Assembly (NCBI GenBank): GCA_002412595.1 | Contig: DHVJ01000043.1 | Span: 1 to 44,052, forward strand | DNA length: 44,052 bases | Direction of reading: 5' to 3' | Origin: Anaerolineaceae bacterium UBA5211 | Lineage (GTDB): Bacteria; Chloroflexota; Anaerolineae; Anaerolineales; Anaerolineaceae | Part shown: in pieces, positions 32,723 to 41,042 of the stretch | Position numbering within the stretch: position 1 is the first letter of the stretch | How the letters are laid out: each line of letters opens with the position of its first letter | Notes under the pieces: generated by a model | Database searches by the model: none | Told to the model about the DNA's origin: nothing | The model's input: the letters and a program-made list of their open reading frames with translations, nothing else | Program-made: the position numbers and the translations under genes

Positions 32723-33568
32723 TTAATCGGGCGGATGAACTTCCGCGTCCTGTCCGAGCTCGCGTGAGCGCTGGTAAGCGGCCCAAATGGCGCGTGAGAT
32801 GGCTGTACGGAAGCCGGCTTTTTCCAGATAGTAAATTGCTTCCGCAGAAGTGCCGCCGGGAGAGGTAACCTGGTTTCTCAAACGGGCCAGATGGCGTGTA
32901 TCTTCAGCTTCTTTGTCGTAATAATCCACAGAACCGCGCAGGGTTTCAATCACCAGCCGTTCGGCCGTGCGGCGCGAAAAACCCATGTGTACGCCGGCGT
33001 CCACCATGGCTTCCATGAAAAGGTAAACATAGGCGGGGCCGGTGCCGGATAACGCGGTGGCTTTATCCAGGTAATCTTCTTCTTCCTCGTAGATCTCCTG
33101 GCCGAAAGCGCTCAGGATGGTTTGGGCAAATTCCATCTGCTTTTCGCTGACGGAATGCGAAGCAGTCCAAACCGTGATGCCCTCGCCAATCTGTGCGGGG
33201 GTGTTGGGCATGGCACGCACAATCACGTCGTGGCCCAGATTGCGGGTGATCTTGGCGATGCTGGCGCCGGCCACGATGGATAGCACCAAAGCATCCGGGC
33301 TGACATACCCGTTCATTTCCCGCAGCACTTTTTCGAGACGCTGCGGTTTTACCGAAAGCACCACCACGTCCGCTTTTGCGGCTGCCTCACAATTGTTGGT
33401 GAAAGGCTGTACGCCGTATTTCTTCTGCAGCTCTTCATTGCGGTCAAGCAGCGGCCCTGAAATGAGGATGTTTTCCGGCTTGGTCAAGCCTTTTTTGAGA
33501 ATCCCTGATAACATGGCTTCCGCCATGACGCCCGGACCGATAAATGTGATGGTAATTCCGTTGATCAT
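32723..33568 (-). CDS. proC: Pyrroline-5-carboxylate reductase
   Basis: 281 residues. Last step of proline synthesis: reduces pyrroline-5-carboxylate with NAD(P)H. The Rossmann loop is FIGPGVMAEAM (about 9-19), with Pro where most family members have Gly. SVKPQRLEKVL (about 72), VRAMPNTPAQIGEGI (about 117-131), ALSGTGPAYVYLFMEAM (about 172) and the substrate signature NQVTSPGGTSAEAIYYLE (about 232-249) are all present. A ribosome site AGGAGAT precedes the ATG, and a TATAAA -10 lies at 33614-33619. Confidence 0.93.
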   Translation of the reverse strand: MINGITITFIGPGVMAEAMLSGILKKGLTKPENILISGPLLDRNEELQKKYGVQPFTNNCEAAAKADVVVLSVKPQRLEKVLREMNGYVSPDALVLSIVAGASIAKITRNLGHDVIVRAMPNTPAQIGEGITVWTASHSVSEKQMEFAQTILSAFGQEIYEEEEDYLDKATALSGTGPAYVYLFMEAMVDAGVHMGFSRRTAERLVIETLRGSVDYYDKEAEDTRHLARLRNQVTSPGGTSAEAIYYLEKAGFRTAISRAIWAAYQRSRELGQDAEVHPPD

Positions 33569-33613
33569 GCTTCATCTCCTGGTTGAGCCTGTGCCCATCT
33601 AAGTTGAAGTAAT

Positions 33614-33619
33614 TTTATA
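33614..33619 (-). promoter_or_regulatory. Possible -10 of proC-add
   Basis: TATAAA on the minus strand 45 bp upstream of the proC start, in the 79-bp gap after the UppP fusion gene. No clear -35. Confidence 0.4.
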
Positions 33620-33647
33620 TTAAAAAATGAAAAGAGGTCGGGGAAAA

Positions 33648-35186
33648 TTACGGTAAGGCATTTTGCACACAGGCCAGCCATTGGCTAAGGGAAGAATCTG
33701 GTTCAGCGTGTGTCGCGGCCAAAATCGGCAGCGTAATGGGTATGTCACTTTCCTCACGCAGTATTACTTCCTTGACGGAATCATCCAGCCAGCCGGCAGG
33801 TAGAATGCCGATGGCATTCGGGTCGGCAGCCAGCATCTGGCGCATGAGGCGCGTGTTGGGGGCAATTTGAGCAAATGAAGAAGCGGGTGCATCCAGATAA
33901 AGCGCTGCGAATGCGCGCCATAAATCGGAATCGTCCGGCAGCATCCAAACGGTAATGGTGTCCGAGGCCGCAGCCAGATCACTGCTGAAACAATCTGGGC
34001 AAGCCTGGTAAGCTTCTCCCCAGGTGGTTATGCGGCCTGAGAAAATACTGCTGATCAGGCTGGCGGAAATTTGCTGTATGCCGCGTGCGGGATTGGCTGC
34101 TACTACTATTTTATCGCTTCCAATCTGGTAGAGATTGGCTACGTTTTGTGCGGTAGTTTCATATGACAGATAAGCGTCATAATTACCAGCTGCCGCTGAA
34201 ACGCTGGCCGCTTGCTGGTAAATTACCTGAAAATCCGAGACTCCACTTTGGCAGTTGTTCATGACCGGCACCATCCACTCCAAATCAGGGGCATACGTAA
34301 CCTGGTAGGCGCTGCTGTCGCTGGAAGCAGCGTTGGTGTTGCCGTTGCTCTCTAGTGTAGCTTGCGGTGAAAAAGACATCAACGCCAGGCTGCCGGCACC
34401 CAGCAGCACACAGTAAGCCGCAAAGGGCAGCAGGGAATGATTGTTGATATATCCGATCAACCAGGAAATGGCATAGTAACCCACAACCGCCGCGATGAGA
34501 AAGCCGGTGGTCATTACAGGCAGGAAATTCTGCAGATTGGGAATTTGCAGCATATCAATCACACCCAGCAATCCGGCCGCCAGCATGATTGGCACAGCCA
34601 TCAAAAAGGCGAACTGCCCGGCGGTTTGACGTTTCAGGTTGCGGGTCATACCACCCGTGATGGTGCTGCCAGAACGGGAAATGCCCGGGAAGACAGCCAG
34701 GGCCTGAAATGCGCCGATCCATAAGGCATCTTTCCAGGTCAAAGCGTCGATTTCACGGGTGCGTTTCCCCAAAACTTCAGAGACTACCAGGAAAATGGCC
34801 GTGATAAAGAGCGAAATGGCGGTTACCGCCGGGCTGCTGAAAGCCGCTTCAATAACCGGTTTCAGTAAAAGCCCCACTAATCCGGCCGGGATGGTAGCCA
34901 AGAGGGTCAACCAACCGGTGCGGGCTTCCACTTCTGCGAAGGGTTTTCGTGCGACCAGGCCTTTGAACATGGCTTTCAAGATAATCGCCATGTCTTCGCG
35001 GTAATAAAAAATAACTGCCGTCAACGTGCCCAACTGGACTAATATATCAAAGGGAAAGAGTTGTTCCGCGGGTATATTCCAATTTAATAAAGAGGGTACC
35101 AATACCAGATGGGCAGAACTGGAAATGGGTAGAAATTCGGTGATCCCCTGGATGATACCGAGGAGGATAGACTGGAAAAATGTCAT
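33648..35186 (-). CDS. uppP: Undecaprenyl-diphosphatase UppP fused to a PstS-like periplasmic binding domain
   Basis: 512 residues. Residues 1-272 are a complete BacA/UppP, a polytopic enzyme that dephosphorylates undecaprenyl pyrophosphate on the outer face to recycle the peptidoglycan lipid carrier. QGITEFLPISSSAH (13-26) and PGISRSGST (167-175) are intact. A Ser/Asn-rich linker (273-292) joins about 220 residues resembling a type II solute-binding (PstS-like) domain. Seen there: YDAYLSYETTAQ, IVVAANPARGIQQIS, LISSIFSGRITTWGEAYQ, ITVWMLPDDSD and DPNAIGILPAG, each matching a PstS landmark (IFSGKITNW, VVRPEGSGT, NAIGY). UppP alone is about 270 residues, so this is a real fusion. Phosphate, the enzyme's product, is one plausible ligand (inference). 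It follows tgt by 12 bp and has GGAGAG before the ATG. Confidence 0.9.
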   Translation of the reverse strand: MTFFQSILLGIIQGITEFLPISSSAHLVLVPSLLNWNIPAEQLFPFDILVQLGTLTAVIFYYREDMAIILKAMFKGLVARKPFAEVEARTGWLTLLATIPAGLVGLLLKPVIEAAFSSPAVTAISLFITAIFLVVSEVLGKRTREIDALTWKDALWIGAFQALAVFPGISRSGSTITGGMTRNLKRQTAGQFAFLMAVPIMLAAGLLGVIDMLQIPNLQNFLPVMTTGFLIAAVVGYYAISWLIGYINNHSLLPFAAYCVLLGAGSLALMSFSPQATLESNGNTNAASSDSSAYQVTYAPDLEWMVPVMNNCQSGVSDFQVIYQQAASVSAAAGNYDAYLSYETTAQNVANLYQIGSDKIVVAANPARGIQQISASLISSIFSGRITTWGEAYQACPDCFSSDLAAASDTITVWMLPDDSDLWRAFAALYLDAPASSFAQIAPNTRLMRQMLAADPNAIGILPAGWLDDSVKEVILREESDIPITLPILAATHAEPDSSLSQWLACVQNALP

Positions 35187-35198
35187 GACAGTTCTCTC

Positions 35199-36323
35199 CT
35201 ACTTTTGCAGGTTTTGCAGCAATTGCTGTCGAAATTCAGAATATCTTTGATCAATGATACTGTCGCGGATGCGCTGGCTTAATTCTAACAGGGTATGGAT
35301 GTTGTGAATGGAGAGCAGTGTGGCTGCCAGAATTTCCTTAGAGCTGACCAGGTGGCGCAGGTAGGCACGGCTGAAATGGGTACAGGTGTAACAACTACAG
35401 TTGGGATCGAGCGGGCCTTCGTCGCGAATGTAGGCGGCGTTGGCCAGGTTCATGCGGCCTTGCAAGGTTTGGGCGGCATGATGACGGGCCAGACGGGTTG
35501 GCAGGACGCAATCAAACATATCCACGCCGCGGTAAATACCCTCGATCAGGTCATAAGGCGTTCCGACGCCCATTAAATACCGAGGTTTATGCGCTGGCAG
35601 CAGTTGGTTTACCACCTCGATGGTGGCCAACATGTCCGCTTTGCTTTCACAAACCGACAAACCGCCGATGGCGTAACCGGGAAAATCGAGTGATGCCAGG
35701 AACTCAGCGGAGATCTGACGCAAGTCCGGAAAAATGCCGCCCTGTACGATGCCAAATAGTGCCTGGTCCGGCCGGGTTTTAGTTTTCAGGCAGCGCTCTG
35801 CCCAGCGGTGGGTGCGCTGCATGGCACGAACGTTGTAGGCTTTATCCTGCGGATCGGGGCATTCATCAAATGCCATGATGATATCCGCGCCTAATTTTTC
35901 CTGGATGGCAATGGAAAATTCTGGTGTAAATCGATGAGTGGAACCGTCAATATGGCTCTTGAAAGTAACGCCCTCTTCGTCAATGGCGCGCAGCATGCCC
36001 ATGGAGAATACCTGGAACCCGCCCGAATCCGTCAGGATGGGATTGGGCCAATCCATGAATTTGTGCAGCCCGCCCAGTTCGGCTACCACTTCCGCACCTG
36101 GTCGCAGATAGAGATGGTAAGTATTCGAAAGCAGGATTTGAACTTCCAATTCTTTGAGCTGGGCCGGAGTGACAGCTTTCACGGTGGCCTGCGTGCCGAC
36201 CGGCATGAAGATGGGCGTGAGGATATCCCCATGCGGGGTGTGCAGGATGCCGGCGCGCGCGTCACCGTCCTGCGCAACCAGCTCAAACGAGAAGGGAGTT
36301 TTGGGTGTTTTTAGTTCGTTCAT
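35199..36323 (-). CDS. tgt: tRNA-guanine transglycosylase (queuine tRNA-ribosyltransferase)
   Basis: 374 residues. It exchanges guanine 34 of GUN-anticodon tRNAs for preQ1 on the way to queuosine. Motifs: TDSGGFQVFSM with catalytic Asp 99, AFDECP, GIVQGG (substrate pocket), AIGGLSVCE, the nucleophile Asp in MFDCVLPTR (about 270), and the zinc site CSCYTC followed by a His. PTRLARHHAAQT replaces the common PTRNARNG segment. No other queuosine genes are near. The ATG has no ribosome site and lies 11 nt from a TATAAT, suggesting a leaderless or nearly leaderless mRNA. The UppP fusion gene follows. Confidence 0.95.
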   Translation of the reverse strand: MNELKTPKTPFSFELVAQDGDARAGILHTPHGDILTPIFMPVGTQATVKAVTPAQLKELEVQILLSNTYHLYLRPGAEVVAELGGLHKFMDWPNPILTDSGGFQVFSMGMLRAIDEEGVTFKSHIDGSTHRFTPEFSIAIQEKLGADIIMAFDECPDPQDKAYNVRAMQRTHRWAERCLKTKTRPDQALFGIVQGGIFPDLRQISAEFLASLDFPGYAIGGLSVCESKADMLATIEVVNQLLPAHKPRYLMGVGTPYDLIEGIYRGVDMFDCVLPTRLARHHAAQTLQGRMNLANAAYIRDEGPLDPNCSCYTCTHFSRAYLRHLVSSKEILAATLLSIHNIHTLLELSQRIRDSIIDQRYSEFRQQLLQNLQK

Positions 36324-36334
36324 AGTGTGTAAGC

Positions 36335-36366
36335 ATTATATTCTACCCAAAAAATTGTTTTATACT
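36335..36366. promoter_or_regulatory. Divergent -10 elements of tgt and alr
   Basis: Minus-strand TATAAT (forward 36335-36340) lies 11 nt before the tgt ATG. Plus-strand TATACT (36361-36366) lies 7 nt before the alr ATG. Neither gene has a ribosome site, so both are likely read from the first codon or nearly so. -35 elements are weak. Confidence 0.55.
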
Positions 36367-36373
36367 TGGTCAC

Positions 36374-37486
36374 ATGAATAGCGATAACTTCGGAACATGG
36401 CTTGAAATTGACTTAGGAATTTTACGAAAAAATTTTGAGATAGTCTCACAGCTGGCCGGTAAGATTGTCATGCCGGTGGTTAAAGCTAACGCTTACGGCC
36501 ACGGGTTGGAGAAAGTGGCGGCCTGCTTTGAATCCGCTGGCGCGGAATGGCTGGGCGTGGCGCGTATTGAGGAAGCCTTGCTGCTGCGCGAAGCTGGCAT
36601 TCAAGCCCGCATTCTGGTGCTGGGTTACACTTCACCGCTGCGCGTGGCACATGCCATCAAAGCCAATGTGACTTTAACAGCTTATGACCCGGAAGTGGCG
36701 GATGCCTATGCCGACCAGGCGCAGAAATTGGGAGAGAAGCTGGTCATCCATGCCAAAGTTGATACCGGCATGGGGCGACTGGGCATTCGGCCGGAACAAG
36801 CCGAAGAATTTATCGCGCTGATCCAAGCGCGTCCCAACCTGATCCTGGAAGGGTTGTTCACCCATTTCGCCTGCGCGGATGAGCCCGATAAACCCTATAC
36901 CGATGAACAATTGGCACTCTTTTTGGAAATCATCCAAAAATTTGAGGCTGCCGGGCTGCGTCCGGCCATTTTACATGCTTCAAATTCAGCTGGAACGTTG
37001 GTTTACCCGCAGGCCGGTTTTGATATGACCCGCGCTGGAATTGTCCTTTATGGCTTGCCGCCCTCGCATGAGGTGCCGGTACCGCAAGGCGTCCAACCGG
37101 CTTTAGCCTGGAAAACGCGCTTGATCTCCATCAAAACGCTGCCGCCCGGCCATGGTGTCAGTTACGGGTTCAAGTATTTCACGAAGAAAGAGGAACGCAT
37201 CGGTGTGATAGCGGTGGGGTATGCAGACGGCTTGCGCCGCAGGCCGGGCAATCAGGTTCTCATCCGCGGCAAACGTGTCAATATTGTCGGGAATGTCTGC
37301 ATGGACCAATGTATGGTGCAGCTAGATGATCTTCCGCAAGCTGAAATTGGCGATGAAGTGGTCATGATTGGCTGTCAGGATGCCAACGAAATTACGGCAA
37401 CTGACCTGGCTGACGACTGGGGGACGATCAACTATGAGGTCATCTGCGGTTTGGCCTCACGCATGCCGCGCTATTATCTGAAATAG
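36374..37486 (+). CDS. alr: Alanine racemase
   Basis: 370 residues. PLP enzyme that makes D-alanine for peptidoglycan. The PLP lysine is Lys 37 in VVKANAYGHG, and the second catalytic residue is Tyr 264 in GVSYGFKYF. KVDTGMGRLGI, HASNSAG, FDMTRAGIVLYG and the substrate-side NVCMDQCMV are conserved. The SYGFKYF form differs from the more usual SYGRTY but keeps the Tyr. Promoter spacing (TATACT ends 7 nt before the ATG) and lack of a ribosome site suggest a leaderless transcript. recJ follows after 36 bp but has its own -10. Confidence 0.95.
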   Translation: MNSDNFGTWLEIDLGILRKNFEIVSQLAGKIVMPVVKANAYGHGLEKVAACFESAGAEWLGVARIEEALLLREAGIQARILVLGYTSPLRVAHAIKANVTLTAYDPEVADAYADQAQKLGEKLVIHAKVDTGMGRLGIRPEQAEEFIALIQARPNLILEGLFTHFACADEPDKPYTDEQLALFLEIIQKFEAAGLRPAILHASNSAGTLVYPQAGFDMTRAGIVLYGLPPSHEVPVPQGVQPALAWKTRLISIKTLPPGHGVSYGFKYFTKKEERIGVIAVGYADGLRRRPGNQVLIRGKRVNIVGNVCMDQCMVQLDDLPQAEIGDEVVMIGCQDANEITATDLADDWGTINYEVICGLASRMPRYYLK

Positions 37487-37509
37487 AAATTCAACCTATA
37501 AAACCAACA

Positions 37510-37515
37510 TATAAA
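37510..37515 (+). promoter_or_regulatory. -10 element of recJ
   Basis: TATAAA ending 7 nt before the recJ ATG, the same geometry as alr; no ribosome site lies between. No strong -35. Confidence 0.45.
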
Positions 37516-37522
37516 TTCTTCG

Positions 37523-39241
37523 ATGCCAAATCTAATTAAAAAACGCTGGACAACCTTCCCGGAAATCACCGTGGAGGCCGATAACAAGTTGAAGGACTAT
37601 CCACCAATCTTTCGACAAATTTTATTCAACCGTGGGGTAACGGATTGGGAAAGCGCGCAAAGTTTTCTCAAAGCCGACCTTCCTCTCTACCCGCCGGACA
37701 CATTGCTGGATATCGATAAAGCTGTTGAACTCATCGCCGCGGCCGCTGCCCAGCAGCGCCGCATCGTCATTTTTGGCGACTATGATGTGGATGGGGTTAC
37801 TTCGACGGTTGTCCTGGTTCAATTGCTGCAAAAAATCGGCGCAGATGTGGAGATGTACATTCCAAACCGCTTTGTGGAAGGTTATGGCTTTTCCATGGAT
37901 GCTTTGGAGGAAGTGCTGAGGCTCAAGCCGGATTTGATCATCACGGTGGACTGCGGGGTGCGTTCCATTCGCGAAGTGCAGGCGGCCAGGGAGCAAGGCG
38001 TGCAGGTGATCATCACGGATCACCACCAGCCGTTGAACGAACTTCCCACAGCGGACGCCATTATCTGTCCGCGCCGGGAAGGCGACCCTTATCCGAATAA
38101 AAACCTGGCAGGGGTGGGTATTGCCTATAAATTGGCACAACGCTATCTGGAGTGTTTCCCAACGGAAAATGAGGATTGCCGGCAATGGTTGGATCTGGTT
38201 GCGTTGGGTACGGTTGCTGATCTGGCGCCGTTGAGCGGTGAAAATCGCGTGATGGTGCGCGGGGGATTGGAATTGATGCGCAGGGGACCGCGGCCGGGTA
38301 TCCTGGCATTGGCGAATGTCAGCCGCGTGCCGATTGAAGAAGTGAATGCGCAGCATATCGGATTTATGCTGGGCCCACGCCTGAATGCGGCCGGCCGGTT
38401 AAGCACCGCGAAAAAGGCCTTTGATTTGTTGATGGCCAGGGAAATTCAGGAGGCAGGCGAATTGGCCTTGGAGCTGGATTCGGAAAACCAATCGCGGCGT
38501 CTGATCACGCGTGAGATCCAGATCAACGTAGAAGAAAACTATGATTTCTCCAGCGACCAATGGTTGATCCTATGCGCCGATGAAAGTTACAACGAAGGCG
38601 TGATTGGATTGGCCGCTTCCAAACTGGCAGATAATTATTACCGCCCATCTGTGATAGGTGTGGAGAAAGCGGAGATTATCCGCGCCTCCTGCCGCAGCAT
38701 CCCCGAATTAAATATTACTTCAGCCCTGGATGAATGCATGGATCTATTGGTGCAGCACGGCGGCCATGCCATGGCGGCCGGCCTGACCGTAAAAAAAGAA
38801 AACATGCCTGCATTAAAGAACCGGTTGTCTGCCATCATTGCCCGTGAGTTGGCGGATGTTGAGCTTGCGCCTGCTTTGAAAGCCGAAATGGAAGTCAATT
38901 TGAGCGACTTGCACCCTGCACTTTTTAAATATCTAAATGAGTTGGAACCCACAGGGATGGAGAATACCAGCCCGCTTTTTATCTCCCGCAATGTGGAGAT
39001 TCGTAAGATTTGGACAGTGGGCAAAGAGCAAGATCACCTAAAATTAACGTTGTCCGATCCGCGCTATCATCAAGACCAGCAACTGCACGCGCCCGTCATT
39101 GTGGATGCGATAGCCTTTCAATTTGGATTTCTGGCCCAGGAATTATCAGTGGGCGACTGTATTGATATCGCATATTCCTATGAAATAAACACCTTCCGTG
39201 GAAATCAGACCGTTCAATTAAATATCCGTGATGTACAATAA
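37523..39241 (+). CDS. recJ: Single-stranded-DNA exonuclease RecJ
   Basis: 572 residues. 5'-3' ssDNA exonuclease acting in recombination and mismatch repair. DHH-family metal motifs: IFGDYDVDGVTST (about 83-95), ITVDCGVRS (about 139), ITDHHQPL (about 160), GTVADLAPL (about 229) and the DHHA1 motif GGHAMAAG (about 414). The RecJ-specific core helix is NEGVIGLAASKL, where E. coli-type proteins have His for the first Asn. A C-terminal OB-like region (about 460-572) contacts DNA. The length is typical of RecJ. EamA and glycerophosphodiesterase genes follow on the same strand. Confidence 0.94.
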   Translation: MPNLIKKRWTTFPEITVEADNKLKDYPPIFRQILFNRGVTDWESAQSFLKADLPLYPPDTLLDIDKAVELIAAAAAQQRRIVIFGDYDVDGVTSTVVLVQLLQKIGADVEMYIPNRFVEGYGFSMDALEEVLRLKPDLIITVDCGVRSIREVQAAREQGVQVIITDHHQPLNELPTADAIICPRREGDPYPNKNLAGVGIAYKLAQRYLECFPTENEDCRQWLDLVALGTVADLAPLSGENRVMVRGGLELMRRGPRPGILALANVSRVPIEEVNAQHIGFMLGPRLNAAGRLSTAKKAFDLLMAREIQEAGELALELDSENQSRRLITREIQINVEENYDFSSDQWLILCADESYNEGVIGLAASKLADNYYRPSVIGVEKAEIIRASCRSIPELNITSALDECMDLLVQHGGHAMAAGLTVKKENMPALKNRLSAIIARELADVELAPALKAEMEVNLSDLHPALFKYLNELEPTGMENTSPLFISRNVEIRKIWTVGKEQDHLKLTLSDPRYHQDQQLHAPVIVDAIAFQFGFLAQELSVGDCIDIAYSYEINTFRGNQTVQLNIRDVQ

Positions 39242-39255
39242 GATTTAGGACGGAT

Positions 39256-40185
39256 ATGGAACCTACAGACCAGACAAAAACAAATTCGATTCTGCTGGCC
39301 CTGTTGGTCACGTTTTTGTGGGCTACTTCATGGGTCTTGATCAAATGGGGTTTGAGTGATATTTCTCCGCTAATTTTTGCCGGCATCCGCTATTTCCTGG
39401 CTTTTTTATGTTTACTGCCGTTCATCCTGACCAAATCCAGGCGGGAAGAGATCACTAAATTGCGTGGGCGGGATTGGTTGCTGCTTTTACTGTTGGGTGT
39501 ACTGTATTATGCGCTTACTCAGGGTGCGCAGTTTGCCGGACTGGCCGTTTTACCGGCTATGTCTGTCAGTCTGATCCTGAGTTTTACATCCCTCTTTGTT
39601 GCCGCGCTTGGCATTAAGACCTTGGGAGAAAAACCTAGCAAGTTACAGTGGGTAGGGTTAGCCTTGAATATTCTGGGTGCTTGCCTGTACTTTTATCCGG
39701 TTCGATTTCCAAGGGAACAGTGGCTGGCAGTCGGAATTGTTTTTCTGGGCATGTTGGGTAATTCCGTCAGCATGGTGATCGGGCGGAAAATTAATCGCGA
39801 TATTCACCTGGCACCCATAAATGTGACAACCATCAGCATGGGTTTTGGTTCCATTCTGCTTTTAGCAGCCGGAATCATAATGGAAGCCCCTCCAAAGTTG
39901 GAATTTAACAATTGGGTATTGATTGTTTGGCTGGCAGTAGTCAATACGGCGCTGGCGTTCACCTGGTGGAATAAAGCCTTGCAAAAATTGGAAGCCATGG
40001 AAGCCAGTATCATCAACAATACCATCATGGTCCAAATTGCTGTATTAGCCTGGGTGGTGTTAGGGGAGCGCATGGATAGCCTGGAAATCTTGGGTGTGAC
40101 CCTGGCGGCGTCAGGGGCGGTATTGGTGCAACTGCGGCGAAAGCCGGAAGCAAAGGAAATTCAGACTGAAGAGACAATTGCTTGA
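39256..40185 (+). CDS. EamA-family (DMT superfamily) transporter
   Basis: 309 residues with about ten hydrophobic helices in two EamA repeats, each of about 140 residues. The first repeat shows LLVTFLWATSWVLIKWG and the second ends with NTIMVQIAVLAWVVLGERMDS, the standard EamA pattern with its conserved Glu. This family exports amino acids, metabolites or drugs; the substrate is unknown. AGGACGG lies before the ATG, 14 bp after the recJ stop, so it is probably cotranscribed with recJ. The C-terminal tail is short, charged and cytoplasmic. Confidence 0.9.
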   Translation: MEPTDQTKTNSILLALLVTFLWATSWVLIKWGLSDISPLIFAGIRYFLAFLCLLPFILTKSRREEITKLRGRDWLLLLLLGVLYYALTQGAQFAGLAVLPAMSVSLILSFTSLFVAALGIKTLGEKPSKLQWVGLALNILGACLYFYPVRFPREQWLAVGIVFLGMLGNSVSMVIGRKINRDIHLAPINVTTISMGFGSILLLAAGIIMEAPPKLEFNNWVLIVWLAVVNTALAFTWWNKALQKLEAMEASIINNTIMVQIAVLAWVVLGERMDSLEILGVTLAASGAVLVQLRRKPEAKEIQTEETIA

Positions 40186-40248
40186 TTGCGCATAGGCACT
40201 ATAGAAACAACTGTTAATAAAACAAGGTAGAAGTACGGGAACAGGAAG

Positions 40249-41007
40249 ATGCATTTAATTGACGAGCTTGAATCTCCCATAATTTTTGGACACCGCGGCG
40301 CTTCAAAATTCGCACCGGAAAATACATTAGCGGCTTTTGACCTGGCACTTGCTTCGGGTGCGCCCGCGATTGAATTGGATACCATGTTAACCCGCGATGG
40401 GGTGCCGGTAGTCATTCATGACCGCACCGTAGATCGCACGACCGATGGTAAGGGCAGGGTGGATGATTTAACACTCAAACAAGTCCAAAGCCTGGACGCG
40501 GGTTCGCGGTTTTCAGCCAAATTTCATGGCGAAAAAATCCCTACTTTGGAACAAGTCTTTGAACGGTATCGCAGTAAGCTTTTGATCAATGTTGAATTGA
40601 AGAATTATCATGCTCCTTTTGATGCATTGCCTGTTGTTGTCGTGGAATTAGTTCGTCAAATGAAAAATCAGAACTCCCTGATATTTTCATCTTTTAACCC
40701 GGTCAACTTGACACGCATCAAGCGTGTGCTGCCGGAAGCACAGGTAGCTCTGTTGGTTGAAAACAGCTTTGGCGGGCGTGTGCTGGCCTCACGCGTTTTT
40801 TCATCCATATCCCCGCATTTCATTCATCCGCAAACCAGTTACATTTCCCCGGAATATTTAAGCCGGGAACATGCTCATGGCCGCCGAGTGAATACCTGGA
40901 CGGTGAATGACATGCAGGATGCGTGCAAATTCCGGGAATGGGGAATTGACGGCTTGATTGGCGATGATCCGGGGGGTTTACAGGTGATTTTACAAGAATC
41001 GCATTGA
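40249..41007 (+). CDS. Glycerophosphodiester phosphodiesterase (GDPD)
   Basis: 252 residues. It hydrolyses glycerophosphodiesters, for example from phospholipid turnover, to sn-glycerol 3-phosphate and an alcohol. TIM-barrel motifs: FGHRGASKFAPENTLAAF (13-30) with the catalytic His 15, IELDTMLTRDGVPVVIHD with the metal Glu and Asp and the second catalytic His (about 41-58), NVELKNY (about 115), and NTWTVND (about 214). No signal peptide is present, so it is cytoplasmic, of the UgpQ type. AGGAAG lies directly before the ATG. There are no transporter genes for glycerophosphodiesters nearby. Confidence 0.93.
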   Translation: MHLIDELESPIIFGHRGASKFAPENTLAAFDLALASGAPAIELDTMLTRDGVPVVIHDRTVDRTTDGKGRVDDLTLKQVQSLDAGSRFSAKFHGEKIPTLEQVFERYRSKLLINVELKNYHAPFDALPVVVVELVRQMKNQNSLIFSSFNPVNLTRIKRVLPEAQVALLVENSFGGRVLASRVFSSISPHFIHPQTSYISPEYLSREHAHGRRVNTWTVNDMQDACKFREWGIDGLIGDDPGGLQVILQESH

Positions 41008-41033
41008 TTATCTCGCCAAATGTCTAGTATGAT
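41004..41033 (+). promoter_or_regulatory. Promoter of the GH3-fold gene
   Basis: TTGATT at 41004-41009 (overlapping the GDPD stop), an 18-bp spacer, and TATGAT at 41028-41033. The start codon lies 9 nt after the -10 and has no ribosome site, so the leader would be only a few bases. Confidence 0.6.
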
Positions 41034-41042
41034 TAAGCACAA

